Below are positions 33,502-44,395 of a stretch of DNA of 64,000 bases, piece by piece. Below the pieces are notes generated by a model. It was not told the origin of the DNA and made no database searches. It was given only the letters and a program-made list of their open reading frames with translations. Origin of the DNA: Evernia prunastri (taxonomy: Eukaryota; Ascomycota; Lecanoromycetes; Lecanorales; Parmeliaceae); the NCBI GenBank assembly GCA_003184365.1, contig NKYR01000094.1, positions 1 to 64,000 on the forward strand, given 5' to 3'. Position 1 is the first letter of the stretch. The number at the start of each line of letters is the position of its first letter. Made by a program: the position numbers and the translations under genes.

Positions 33502-36132
33502 ATGGAGCATCTTCCACAATCCACTGGGCAAACCAAGTCCATTTTCCCCGCAATACCATATCGTTGCCAACACAAATACGATGCAAAGCCTTTTCTAGAC
33601 TATCCGCTTAGATCAGGTCTGCCCAGTCTAGTGGTTGATGGGAACTTTCGTCGAACCCCTACTTTGAGCAGTGCTAGTCAACAATTTCTTGCCGCAAGGC
33701 CGTCAGCTGAGCTGGAACCTTTCATGCAGAATTGGCTCTTCTTCGGACTTTTGAGTGAACTACTGGGGGACTTATACCGCCACGAGGACTTTGTTACCAC
33801 ATCATTGAATGGCGAAGCTGAGAAGACCATCGTTACAACGGCAAAACTCATCACTCGGCTGGAAGAATGGGAAACAAAGATCACGCAAGACCCGGGTTCC
33901 TTGAAAGCTGTGTATGAGCACGTTTCCAAATGCTTAGACTTGACTTTTGCTTGCCTAGTCATTAAATATCCTACTTTTGACAACGATCTCAAGTTCCATC
34001 TTGCTTCTGTAGCAGAACTTCTAGGATATGCTGCAAGCAAAGCCTGCAATGTCGCATGGACAGATAGTCCCCTCAGGTCACTGATACCTGTACATTGGGG
34101 TACAACCATCAACGAACACTTCCGGGAATCTGTGCTACTTGAACGGAGCAACTGCTGCCCAAGTCAGATGCAGATGCTGAACCAAGCTTTTCAAGGGCCG
34201 CAAGCTCTAGCCTTTGTTGCTAGTTGCTTCCACGACGATGGCGTTCAGTCGCATCATGCCTCTTGTGACGGAAGTAAATGCCAAGCAGGAGATTCCGTGG
34301 AATTGGGCCAAGTAGATTCCGTGAAATCAGGCCAAGTCACTCGTCACGTCAGTGAATCTTGTGGGTGCGAACTTCTCCGCGTTGATGAGAACAAGCTGGC
34401 AGACTGTTTGAAAGAGGGATGTTTGCCGCTGCTACGACTTAAGGAAGACACCGAGTTCGACGAGATGTCGATTGAGGTAGTGGCTTCAACAGACTCCACG
34501 TCTTATGTAGCACTGTCTCATGTCTGGGCAGACGGTCTAGGTAATCCTACAGCGACCGCTTTGCCTCGCTGCCAGCTTTCAAGATTGAAGACATTGATCG
34601 ATAATTTGGATTTCGAGTATTTGGATATGTCTGATTACCCAGAGGGCCCGCCCGAGATGCTGCTTTGGTGTGACACTTTGTGCTGTCCTGTAGATTCGAA
34701 AGAAGCTCACAACATGGCGTTGAGGCAGATGTATCGCACGTACGACGAAGCCTCCTTAGTTCTGGTGTTGGATCGAAGTCTAATATCACACCGCGTTGGC
34801 GGCATGAGAGTTGATGAAGCGTGCGTTCGGATTGCGACCTCTCGCTGGATGACTAGGCTTTGGACTTTGCAGGAGGGCGCGCTGCCCGCCAGAAAGAGCA
34901 AATTATGGTTCCAGTTCACAAAGACCGCTTTACCGGCTCGGACTCTATATGACCATCTTGTAAAGATTCAAGAACTAGATATTCGAAGGCGAGGTGTTGT
35001 GGACAGTGTGATTGGGAGGTTCCATACCTTTACAGCTTTATTCGACGTTCAAAGCAGTGAGAAACAAGGTGCTCAAATGGAGAATATCGTGCGTGGACTA
35101 TTGTATCGATCTGTCACTGTTCCCTCCGATGAACCCCTCATTATTGCCACACTCTTGGCTCTTGATCTTAGCCCAATACTCGCGTCAGAACCCGCGAAAC
35201 GTATGAAAATACTCTGGCGGATCATAGGCATCTCCCCAGATGGGATTGATAAACATGTTTTATTTCACATGGGTCCAAAAATACACGAGCGTGGCCTCCG
35301 ATGGGCTCCCCGTTCTCTGCTTTCAGTAGATAGGAATTTCGTTATACCAAAACCCGGGGAAGAGGAGAATCGAGGTTTTCTGGGCACAGATAGCAATGCC
35401 AATGCAAATGGTCTCGTTGTTGAGCTGGCTGGCTTCCGAATAAGCATCGCAAAGCCTGCAAAAGGCTTACCAGAGCACTCAACTGGCTTTGAATCTGTAC
35501 CCAGAGATTCCGATGATAGGCACTGTTTATTATTGAAAGATGCCCGGGGACGCTGGTATCTTCTACGGCACCGTCTGTTTGGTGAATCGGACTGTCCCGC
35601 TGGGTTAGAAGAGATGTGCGCTATCATCTCCAGACTTCATAGCCCTTGGATTTTATATCGTGGATCTAGCTCCCTGATTCCCGACAATACAAAAGGCCAC
35701 CTTGGTCTCCTGGTCGGGGAAGCGAACGGGCAGCAGCCGCAGCAAAGCAGCGAAGCTACGTGCGTGGAGATAAAGTCACAAGTTGGCTTCTGCCATCTAG
35801 CCACAGAAATGAATCAAGTCGTGCAAGCGGCATATTGTCTCGTTCAGGAACTAGCTTCATCGGCTGCCGCCCGCCGCTTGGAAGACCTCGGAACCGGCCT
35901 TCCAACAGATCTGGACAATCCAGTCTACCAGGAGGCTGTCCAAGACCTTGATCTCGAAGCACAGCGGCTTTTGAGAAGTCGCTTCGCCATGGACGCGCTT
36001 GCCGCGAGCGGCAACAGCGCTGATGAACGAGGGCTTGCGAGGGTCGAGGAATATATGGAGCGCATTTATAGGGGTATCTATATGCAGATTGAGGAGTACG
36101 CACCCAGGAACAGGAAGTGGTGCGTTGACTGA
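33502..36132 (+). CDS. HET-domain (heterokaryon incompatibility) protein
   Basis: A single uninterrupted frame of 876 residues. The HET domain is recognised by three blocks in order: SYVALSHVWADGLGN (from about residue 333), LLWCDTLCCPVDSKEAHNMA (about 387), and RWMTRLWTLQEGALPA (about 447). These are the standard HET blocks (SHxWxDG, W-x-D-x-x-C-x, and R-x-W-x-x-Q-E). The first 330 residues have two Cys-rich spots (NCCPSQMQML and CGCELL). The C-terminal 350 residues are unassigned. HET proteins trigger cell death after non-self fusion between hyphae; some act in defence. Its specific partner is not visible nearby. No frameshift. Confidence 0.93.
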   Translation: MEHLPQSTGQTKSIFPAIPYRCQHKYDAKPFLDYPLRSGLPSLVVDGNFRRTPTLSSASQQFLAARPSAELEPFMQNWLFFGLLSELLGDLYRHEDFVTTSLNGEAEKTIVTTAKLITRLEEWETKITQDPGSLKAVYEHVSKCLDLTFACLVIKYPTFDNDLKFHLASVAELLGYAASKACNVAWTDSPLRSLIPVHWGTTINEHFRESVLLERSNCCPSQMQMLNQAFQGPQALAFVASCFHDDGVQSHHASCDGSKCQAGDSVELGQVDSVKSGQVTRHVSESCGCELLRVDENKLADCLKEGCLPLLRLKEDTEFDEMSIEVVASTDSTSYVALSHVWADGLGNPTATALPRCQLSRLKTLIDNLDFEYLDMSDYPEGPPEMLLWCDTLCCPVDSKEAHNMALRQMYRTYDEASLVLVLDRSLISHRVGGMRVDEACVRIATSRWMTRLWTLQEGALPARKSKLWFQFTKTALPARTLYDHLVKIQELDIRRRGVVDSVIGRFHTFTALFDVQSSEKQGAQMENIVRGLLYRSVTVPSDEPLIIATLLALDLSPILASEPAKRMKILWRIIGISPDGIDKHVLFHMGPKIHERGLRWAPRSLLSVDRNFVIPKPGEEENRGFLGTDSNANANGLVVELAGFRISIAKPAKGLPEHSTGFESVPRDSDDRHCLLLKDARGRWYLLRHRLFGESDCPAGLEEMCAIISRLHSPWILYRGSSSLIPDNTKGHLGLLVGEANGQQPQQSSEATCVEIKSQVGFCHLATEMNQVVQAAYCLVQELASSAAARRLEDLGTGLPTDLDNPVYQEAVQDLDLEAQRLLRSRFAMDALAASGNSADERGLARVEEYMERIYRGIYMQIEEYAPRNRKWCVD

Positions 36133-36972
36133 AGAATATGGCTCTGATCGATTCTTGGCTGTGGCTCAGGAACTCATATACTTTTTTTGCACAAGTCATT
36201 TTGGTTGCGATTAGAATGTCGGATTTCAGACTGTCATTTTCACGTGTTATTGCGACCGAAAAGTTCCCTTGTTTAACAAATGCAAGATGTGCGAAGACAG
36301 ATGACTCAAATTAGCTTGATGATGATATGAAAAAGGTAGAGGATAGTATCATATTATGCTAGTGGTTCTGACCAGACAGTGGTCCTTCGAAACGATAGTA
36401 GCGAAAGACGACAAGATCTCTTCTCTTCGAAATTGGTTCTCAAGGGGACTGACTCGGCTGGTAGCTAGGGGTGATGTCGAACCGATGTCAAATCGCTTGA
36501 TACACATATCCCATGCAACGTCTTGACAAACAAACGTTAAGGGAACGTTACCCCACACCTTCTGTCTTGTTTTCCTGAAGAACTAATCCTCTTATCTAGA
36601 TATTCTATATGTTTCATAAAAACAGAATTGAATGTGAGTTCAGCGACCTTATACGATCTCTCATCTTGGCGGTTAACACGAGAAGGCAACATAGTAATCG
36701 CCGTAACTTAATCAAAGTCCCGCACAAAATAACGAGGTTTTGATTGAATACGGCCCCTTCTACTCAGACTCTCTAAAGGGTTGTATCGTAGTTCGCCTGC
36801 AATAAGATTGGCCACCGAAGCGAGGTACGAGGGCAGAGCTGGTTGTACTCTAGGGAGACCCCGCAATAACAGTCTGATTCACTGAGAGCAAGGCAGCTTT
36901 CCTCCAGAGAGACAGCATCTTTTTCGATAGCACAGTGTGGTGTACTTGAAATGCTTGCGTTTACAAATTGAC
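36133..36972. other. Intergenic region
   Basis: No gene supported. Modestly AT-rich. Confidence 0.35.
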
Positions 36973-37488
36973 ATGGACGGAGAGCTCCCAAGACTGTGTG
37001 CTCAATGCCAGACGTTGACCACAGAAAGTCCGAAAGCACGTTGCGAGAAATGTTATTTTACTTACAAGCCCGGTGAATACTCGTGGAGCCAAGACTGTGA
37101 GATGTATTTTTTCTTTAGCTTGCCAAGTGCCCTCCGCTGCTCAAAACGAGTCGGTACAGAATATTCTGGCTTGCAGAGGAAAATGTTTGGATCGCAGAGG
37201 CCTTTGGGCCGAGGGCGATCTCCTTCACATACACAGTGCACGGAAGCACAGAAACGCTGGGTCTGGCGTACATCTTTTGTAATTCTTTGCGCATACAGAT
37301 GCAACTATCAGCGAATTTTCAAGAAAGCTTGGCGATCATTACGCTTAAGATCGATGTCTTCTGTAGTACAGTGCAAGTGTAGGAGCACAAAAAATCAAGA
37401 ACCTATTCTTCCCCTCTGGCCATCCCTCATGATCATCACCTTCCATCCATCTGCTCGCTCCGGGCTTAGAATCATGCTCGTCATTTGA
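36973..37488 (+). CDS. Small frame with an incomplete MYND-like zinc finger
   Basis: From the ATG at 36973 the frame reads MDGELPRLCAQCQTLTTES and then ARCEKCYFTY, i.e. C-x2-C ... C-x2-C spaced as in the first half of a MYND zinc finger. The second half (Cys-x3-Cys, His-x3-Cys) is not present in this frame. A 22-nt stretch (37097-37118) has GT...AG ends and would restore a Cys-Gln, but it is too short to be a usual intron. I regard this as a decayed or partial MYND gene. The rest of the frame is basic and unrecognised. Confidence 0.3.
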   Translation: MDGELPRLCAQCQTLTTESPKARCEKCYFTYKPGEYSWSQDCEMYFFFSLPSALRCSKRVGTEYSGLQRKMFGSQRPLGRGRSPSHTQCTEAQKRWVWRTSFVILCAYRCNYQRIFKKAWRSLRLRSMSSVVQCKCRSTKNQEPILPLWPSLMIITFHPSARSGLRIMLVI

Positions 37489-37560
37489 AAAGACCATGAA
37501 GTATCAGCGCAAACGCTCATGTGCATGCCAGACCTTGTTCTCTTGCTTGAAACCTGTCAG

Positions 37561-38731
37561 CTACGGCACCGTCGTAGTCCTCGCTGGAACCCAAGATGTC
37601 ATGTGTGCATTTGCGTGCTCCCTTCTATGGCGGCCCGGGCGAGGAGCTCCTGCGTGTGGGGGCGCGAGGCCCGTTGTGCTGGTAAAAGCAACTGGGGGAT
37701 CTTGCCAGGCATTGAGGCCGGCTATGGTTAGGCATTCTGGAGGGTCGGCATTTCCCTTGAAAAATAGCTCGTCATTCCATGCGAACGAGGGCATGTACGG
37801 TTGTCCAGGCTCTACACTAACGCCCGGTGGGGGACAAGGGAGATCAGCGAGGTTGAAGGATCGAGCATGACCACCTATGTCTAACGTCGATAGTGAATTT
37901 TGATCGAAGGATGCAGTGGAGGTGGGGTATGTTGAATACAACCCACAGGCATTGTTGATGGTGACAGAGAAGAACAGGGCGTATGCGCTTGGAGATATGT
38001 TATGAAGCAATTAGACTTTGGACTTGCCAAGGATGGAAAGGAAAATTACGGATCAAGTCCAGAGGGGATAGTGACCGATGGTTGGGGAAGAAGTGTGGCG
38101 AGACACGCAGTGTTTGTGGACTCTTGGGGCCAATAATATAGAGAGACTGACTACATCTTGTATTAGGATCCCGCGAAAACAGCGGAAGAGAGCCCTGACT
38201 GACCGATACTGAGATAGTGCAAAAGTTGCAGTTCGAATTATATGTTGGAGGTGACTGAACAACAGGCTGGTAAGGCATCCTCCCAGGCTGAGGTGATTCA
38301 CCATAGCTTGAGTTCGCAGGTGGGACGTAGTTTGAATTCTCAGGTTGACCATTGTTTGAGTTCGCAGGTGGACCGTAGTTTGAACTCTCAGGTTGACCAT
38401 TGTTTGAATTCTCAGTTTGACCATTCTTTGAGTTCGCAGGTGGACCGTAGTTTGAATTCTCAGGTTGACCATTGTTTGAGTTCGCAGATGGAACATAAGC
38501 TGGATTCTCAGGTTGACCATTGTTTGATTTCTCAGTTTGACCATTGTTTGAGTTCGCAGGTGGACCGTAGTTTGAATTCTCAATTTGATTATTGTTTGAA
38601 TTCGCAGGTCGACCGTAGTTTGAGTTCTCAGATGTGTTCCATTGTCTCCTCTCACCAAAGCCAGAAACTACAAGCTGGGCAAAGAGGATGATATTGAAGA
38701 GTGGCGTGTATCGAGAGCATTCGATCCGCAT
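37561..38731 (-). CDS. Secreted tandem-repeat (Asn/Gly/Pro-rich) protein
   Basis: The start at 38731 gives a signal-like N-terminus (TPLFNIILFAQLVVSGFGE). After it come about eleven 8-residue half-units of the kind ENSNYGPP / ANSNNGQP (nucleotides about 38319-38640). A CNFCTIS segment follows, and after one or two unresolved introns a C-terminal exon (about 37561-38000) reads NNACGLYSTYPTSTASFDQ and FNLADLPCPPPGVSVEPGQP. The repeat part would be extended and hydrophilic, like a cell-wall or adhesin-type spacer; the C-terminal part looks like a small surface domain common in moulds but unnamed to me. Splice sites between 37990 and 38210 are not settled. The end at 37561 is also tentative. Confidence 0.5.
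38319..38640 (-). repeat. 24/48-bp tandem repeat within a coding sequence
   Basis: Units of 24 bp alternate between two versions (TTGAGTTCGCAGGTGGACCG-type and TTGAATTCTCAGGTTGACCA-type), making a 48-bp higher-order period. Since 24 is divisible by 3, unit-number changes keep the frame. All units differ by a few bases. Confidence 0.85.
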
Positions 38732-39614
38732 ATTTGAAGTTACTTGTCCAATAACCGTGAGTCTTTATGAGGAAGGAGATGGGATCGGTTGAGCGTGGCA
38801 GCAGAAAGAAAAGAAGATCTGAGGCATCCTTTATTCATAGCGAAGTGTAGAGGAAATGGGCAAAGGCGATTTACCGGAGATGAAAGTGCTCCTGCAGGAC
38901 GTCGAAGCGTAACAGACGTGTACTCTGCACGATCACAGCATAAACACCTGAGTCAAGTTTGGGAGATGCACACGAGAGACTGGCAAAGCCCATGTATGGC
39001 TCCCTGAATCACTGCAATGCAGAAGATATTAGTCGCTGTGACCTGCAGGTCTGCAGAGATCCATCCAGGTATAACCGTATGCCGTGGGTGCGAGAGGCAA
39101 AGCACACTAAGGGACAAATGTTTGCATAATGGCGAAAAGGCTGAAGGTCTCTGAAACGTTTGAGGTTGGAGAAGCTCGTGGATCTTCCTCCTGAAACGGT
39201 CTCGGCTCTTTGACCACGAAACCATCTGTCAGAAATGCCGACAGTAGGATTTCAATGCTTTAATACTCGCATCAAGAGTGCACTACCTACCGCAGAGTCT
39301 GCAAGTAGCCTTGTTTTGAGTTTAAATTTAGTTACTTCAGAACAGTTTCATAGAGACGCGTGAAAATGAAGAAACCTTGCGCATGCACAGAAGAATCATG
39401 TTTGAGTATTGTTTGGAAGGGAGGAAGAATCTGTTCATGAGAATAAAGCAATTGAAGCGCTTGGTGTGGCAATGAAACCATGTCATGCAACGAAAAGGGG
39501 TGGGCGTGGACTATTCTTTTACGCCTCATAGTCGCATGCGAAGGCACTGAATTTATATGTGGGCGAGGTGCAGCTGCGAGAAGGAGGCTGAGCTTCCAAA
39601 AGGTAGGACTGGCC
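38732..39614. other. Intergenic region
   Basis: Left flank of the transposon. No gene supported. Confidence 0.35.
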
Positions 39615-39623
39615 GTACTCGTA

Positions 39624-40438
39624 CGGGATGTCCTGGGGGCGCAAGATAGGGGCGCAACGCAAGATTCGCTTAATTTTACCCACTAACTTAAATTAGTATG
39701 GTAGCCCCACCAAAATTTAAGTACCTTGGTAACACACACCGATAGTCCCAATTGCATCATTCAAATAGTCTAATCAATCCCACACCAAGTCAACCAAATA
39801 TCCACAACCCCCCCACAACAATCGCAACCATGGATCCCACCATAGATCCCACCATAGACGCACCTCCCTCCCTTCTTACAGACCTCACCGTCGCCGTCAA
39901 CGGCCCTCCCAGCGCGGCCGCAACGCCTACCTGGGTCCCCCATCCCTACCTTGAAAAAGACCTCCATCCTATCCTTCAACGTGCAATCGATCGCATCCCC
40001 CCCTCCCAGCCCCCCCTCCTACTAAGCAGGCNCAAGAGAAAGGTCTCTCGCAGAAAAGATCCCGAGGACCTACGTTGAATGCTACACTCCAGCCTGCTAT
40101 GCAGCCCAGTAAGAAGAAGTCTAAGTCGAATCTGATACCCAGTGAGGATGTCGATGAGAGGGAGTCTCAGCAGCGACGTATTCTAGAGGCGGGCTATTTG
40201 CTAGGGGAACTCGTTGGGAGCAAGGAATAAGCATGAAGTAACTACTCATTACGTCATACATCCAGAAATTTTTACATATAGGCCTTATGGAGTGATTGCG
40301 ACGTGTTTGCGACATCATATTGTAGATATCCTACCCAGCTACCCTAATTTTGGTGGGGTTACCATACTTATTTGGGTAAGGAGGTAAAATAAGCGAATCT
40401 TGCGTTGCGCCCCTATCTTGCGCCCCCAGGACATCCCG
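39624..40438. mobile_element. Non-autonomous Mutator-like DNA transposon (MITE-like), complete
   Basis: The two ends are inverted copies of each other: CGGGATGTCCTGGGGGCGCA inward from 39624, and the complement inward from 40438. The first ~50 bp are identical and the next ~50 bp match with gaps (both include GTATGGTA and CCCCACCAAAATT). The element is flanked by a perfect 9-bp direct repeat, GTACTCGTA, at 39615-39623 and 40439-40447. A 9-bp target duplication with long terminal inverted repeats is the hallmark of Mutator-like elements. The 815-bp body is too small for a transposase. The near-perfect ends and duplication suggest a recent insertion. Confidence 0.85.
39830..40230 (+). CDS. Uncharacterised frame carried inside the Mutator-like element
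   Basis: From ATG 39830 the frame reads MDPTIDPTIDAPPSLLTDLT and continues to PPLLLSR at 40029. A second frame then reads QEKGLSQKRSRGP ... MQPSKKKSKSNLIPSEDVDE and ends at 40230 (GSKE). The switch between frames falls at the only ambiguous base of the window (N at 40032), so the two parts may be one 130-residue protein with a base miscalled. It is acidic then Lys-rich, with no known domain. It may be a captured host fragment or a remnant of the parent element. Confidence 0.35.
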
Positions 40439-40447
40439 GTACTCGTA

Positions 40448-42502
40448 CTAGAAAAACGAGGCTACAACAATCAATACAATAAATCTGGCGGACAGAGCAG
40501 AACGACTTACTAGCTGTGGAGTGGATTGTCCCTGGTTCTCGACAATAATATTTCGTGCTGTCTGTAATCTCAGTAATCCAGACCGTTCCTGGTGACGGCC
40601 GGTGGCTGGCAAGATGATTTGCAGGAGCCAATTTTTAGTAGCAGGCCAGCTTTGCCGAGACCGAACTTTTGGGTGTAGTAACCGACATTTAAATATTCCG
40701 GGGTCAACAGCCCTCGAAGCTTGCCGATAGCGACCCCAAGGTAGCTTGGAAGTGGCCCGGAGACTATCTATTTCAGAACAATCATCAAGACTTGCAGCTT
40801 CAACATATTTAGTATAGTTACAAAATTATAACTCGGCATCCATGTCATCAGAAGTTTCTCAAAGTTCGCAATCCTGACAACAAGCAAAGCTACTATAGGT
40901 CATACAAAGGTCAGAGTCCGAAAATGAAAGATAAAGTACGTCGTCGTCGTCGTCGAGGAAATTGCTTACATGAAAACGTTCTCACGTTTCTAACCTTCTA
41001 AGAGTTGATTACAACGCGTTAACCGCGTCAAAATCACCGTGAGTATGTCTTTAACGATCTACTCAATTCATATTCGAAGTAAACAAAAACATCAAAATAT
41101 ATGTAAGAGTTAGTTACCTATAAGCTTTAGATGCCAATTTTGCCTCGAATGTCAAGGCGAGGGTTCCACCCACATGAAGTTACGAACTCCATTTCGGATA
41201 GAGTGTAACCTTCCAATGGTGCTGAACACGATGCGCTACGTTCTGATACCTTCCTATCGCAGGATAATTCATTGAAGGGAGATGCCGTGGGCGGCAGCCA
41301 GGGATGCGTTCCTCAAACGGCTTAGATGACAACAATGAGCAGTCCGATGGTAACATGAAGCTTATATATCGAACCAGCGACCTTCAAAGTTCCCTTGCCC
41401 GGACGATAGACTCGGAAAGACAATGTAATGATAGCGGGAGAAACCCTAGAGTCTCAATGGCATTTTCTGCGCAGGCGCTTCTTTCCCTCCCTTTTCTTCA
41501 ATCTAAGCAGTACATTTCCGCTGCTCTATACGTTTCCCTTGTTTGGATCTTGTGCTTACCCAGATAGCCTTGAATATCTCTCAGCCATATTACCAAGTTT
41601 CATGAATTCTCTTGGGTGAGGTACTCAGTGCGTCCTTCACATTTCTTGGCAGTGTTGTGTACTTCTGAGACTTGAGCAGAAAGTGCATTTATCTACCTTT
41701 CAATTTGCTTATAACTTCGCGACCAGAGGCTCTGCCAAAGTTTTGACAGCTTACCTAATCATATCCCTAGGGGTATGTATCACTAAGATGGGGCATGATT
41801 TGGCAACGATTTCACAGTTTGGAGTGTGAAATGGTGAAATGCCCGTCAAAGGCTCGTCCTATTGGCGGAGCATTGGAGGAGGCTTTGCCGGCCTCAACAT
41901 CTCGCAGAGCAGCCTGTTTGCAACGATGACGCGAGTTCCTCTTCATCTACCTGCGATCATGAATAACGGTACGTAAATGCTCGCCTATCAAAATCCCGAC
42001 TGAATTTAAGCGAGCCGGCTTTGTGACTTCAAGAGCGCATCCGAGCGGCGGTGTCCAAGACCATTGCCGACTTCGCGCTCCAAGTCGCTTGCGGCAATGT
42101 TGACACCAACGCTTTGATCGTGAAATCCACCTGGAGAGGGATGGCAGATAACTGTGGGAATTCTTTGGCCATGCCGTGTTCACCCCTAGCGACAGGAGAG
42201 GTGGAAATGGTACCCACATGGTATTAGGGTCGAGTGAAGATACAAACATATGTAAGGGGTCAAAAGTGAGATCGAACCCTTTGTGCGACGCTTGTACTCG
42301 TAGGCGATATTATCTTGCGACAGCACAGCCCCAAGGGCAAAATAGTACACCATGACGTTCTAGGTCTTCAAGTTCGTAGGGTAAGCGATCGCGTATGCGC
42401 CAATGGGAGAACCATTACAAGCAATGTCGCCTGGCCTGCCTACATAAAAGACCGGTTGCCCAAATCTCCGTGAGAGAACTCTCACTCTGGAAGAATCGCA
42501 AG
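40448..42502. other. 2-kb spacer, partly AT-rich
   Basis: 40780-41160 is AT-rich. A (CGT) run lies at about 40938-40956. Minus-strand frames at 42029-42217 (MGTISTSPVARGEHGMAKEF) and 41947-42249 overlap in different frames and may be a decayed gene; no family recognised. Confidence 0.35.
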
Positions 42503-43494
42503 ATGAGGTTCTTCAAAAGTACTGGCACAGTATTGCTTGTTGCAGCTCTTTCCTACCTTCTCTCCGCAAACGCAAGCACAATTCCACTTCCCAAGAATCC
42601 CTTGCTTCTACGACCTTCCAATTCCTCGCTTGCCTATTCCCTGAATCGCACATCTCTCGGCGAATGGCCCGACCCGCGCTTCAGCGTAACGTATGCGCTT
42701 GGAACTGTCAACCTTCGATCCACCTCCTTGCTTATAAACGGCATCGATGCTCTCGCCGTGCTCGCAGTGGAGGACCCAACAGCCCGCAAAGCTGGCTGGC
42801 ATTACCACTCAGCATCTATTCAGATGTGTATATCGATGTAGCGCCTGAGCCCCCAGCCACTGATGTTCTGAACGACATCGCGATCCCATGCATCACTGCC
42901 GGACTCATCAACGCGATGCGTTTTCGACGATTCAAGAATACTGAGATACAGTGCCAATGGGACGAAGTCACGGTTGCGAGAGTGTCTTTTGAGCCAGCCG
43001 GGGAGTCGTCGTCAAATGCTACTGAAGCACTGTCTCTGCCAGCAGATGATCCCGGCGGGTCTGGCAATTCCTCATCGCTAATCAACACCACCCACCTCAA
43101 CGATACTCGCCTCGAACTTGTTGCTGCGGGGTTTTTCTTCCCCCCAAACAGCCAGACTACTTCCGTCGAGGCTGTCTTCTTCAACGCAATCATGACCCTC
43201 GCATCCTTCGCCTATTACCCTAGCACGGAGCTTATACATGACGCCGCTGTCCGAGCCACTAACTATGACACCTATATTCATTTCGAACAAGCCGAGACAC
43301 GCACGCAACCGCCATTCTTCGAGTATAGGTGGGCGATCGAGGCTGTCAGAGAGCTTCCAAGATTTATGTTACGGCAAAGGCGGTTCGCAGAGGTCGGGAT
43401 AGGTATCTCGGTCGATGATGTGCTCGTGGGGCAGGGGTCTTTCAGTAAGGGAACTCCTCCTGACGGGGTTCCTGCGGAGGTGGCAAGCGCGTAG
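42503..43494 (+). CDS. Secreted hypothetical protein with an apparent one-base frameshift
   Basis: From ATG 42503 a signal peptide (MRFFKSTGTVLLVAALSYLL) leads into the frame WPDPRFSVTYALGTVNLRST and ends at a stop at about 42841 after EDPTARKAGWHYHS. The other frame opens from before that point and carries LSIYSDVYIDVAPEPPATDV, IPCITAGLINAMRFRR, QCQWDEVTVARVSFEPAG and NDTRLELVAAGFFFPP, to a stop at 43494. Joining the two after GWHY needs one extra base near 42808-42815; no intron fits. So either one base is lost (a mutation or an assembly error) or this is a young pseudogene. The combined layout (signal peptide, WPDPRF, a Cys-x-W motif) recalls a fungus-specific secreted family without known function. 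Confidence 0.6.
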
Positions 43495-44395
43495 GGGTGT
43501 TGTTGGGTAAAGTGGCCGTAGGGCGCCAAACCCTCGATTTCAGATGCCTCCACAGTCTGGTGGCGAGGCCTGCCGCCTGCGAGGTTGCAATAGCTCAATC
43601 GATATTCTCAAGCGAGGGTCTTCCAAATGCAAAACGGCATTCACTTTTATCAAGGTGTGCTTTTAAGGAAATTAAATTGAGGATAGCTACTACCAGTCAT
43701 TCTTCCCACAAACCATATCGTCGGCAGTCTCCTTTCTGATCATCCGACAGGCGAGGGTAAATGGAAGTGGTCACAAATATGAGCTACATGATAATGGAGG
43801 CTCACGATGTTTGATAAGGTATTCTCTTCGATCGACTAGACATCAAAATTGTCGAAGTTGGCCATTCAATTTTATTGGACTTCTCGAATGTCGACTCGGT
43901 CGCTCAGGCCTAGGTCCATCGCCACTTCCATCCGGAGAGGACCGTACACCGGGTCCTTTTTTCAAACTGATGGCCACCACCTAATCACTAACGCTTCTGG
44001 CCAGCTAATCATACGTTGCACAATGGCGCATGCAGGCCTCAACCTCCTTGTAATATTATACAAGGGCTGTGTAGCTATTGCACCGCAGTAGTAAGGCTTC
44101 GAGGGTAGTGTAACCACTTGAACCATTCTATTTTCCGCGAAAGATGAAGCACCGAACCCAGCCTGATCTACCTACGTTGACTCTACACTGCCTTGGTATC
44201 ATTTGACCGGCACTCTACCTGCTCCAATGCATCGGATGCTGTATTGTCCTTCCTGGTGTACTCAGCCTCCAGTTGTTAGCGATCCGGCCTTTGTCTCGGC
44301 AGTGACCGCGACAGGCAATCTCAAAAGAACTCAGCCTTGGTGCGCTGCGGCGTAGATGGGATTGATACTGCAGCATCAGCACCCAAACAACGTCT
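43495..44395. other. Intergenic region
   Basis: No gene seen. Confidence 0.35.

Noticed and set aside
37097..37118. Micro-intron restoring the MYND finger
   Set aside because: 22 nt is far below the usual minimum for fungal introns; the gene is more likely decayed.
38319..38640. CRISPR-like array
   Set aside because: The units are contiguous 24-bp repeats with no spacers, inside a coding frame of a eukaryote.
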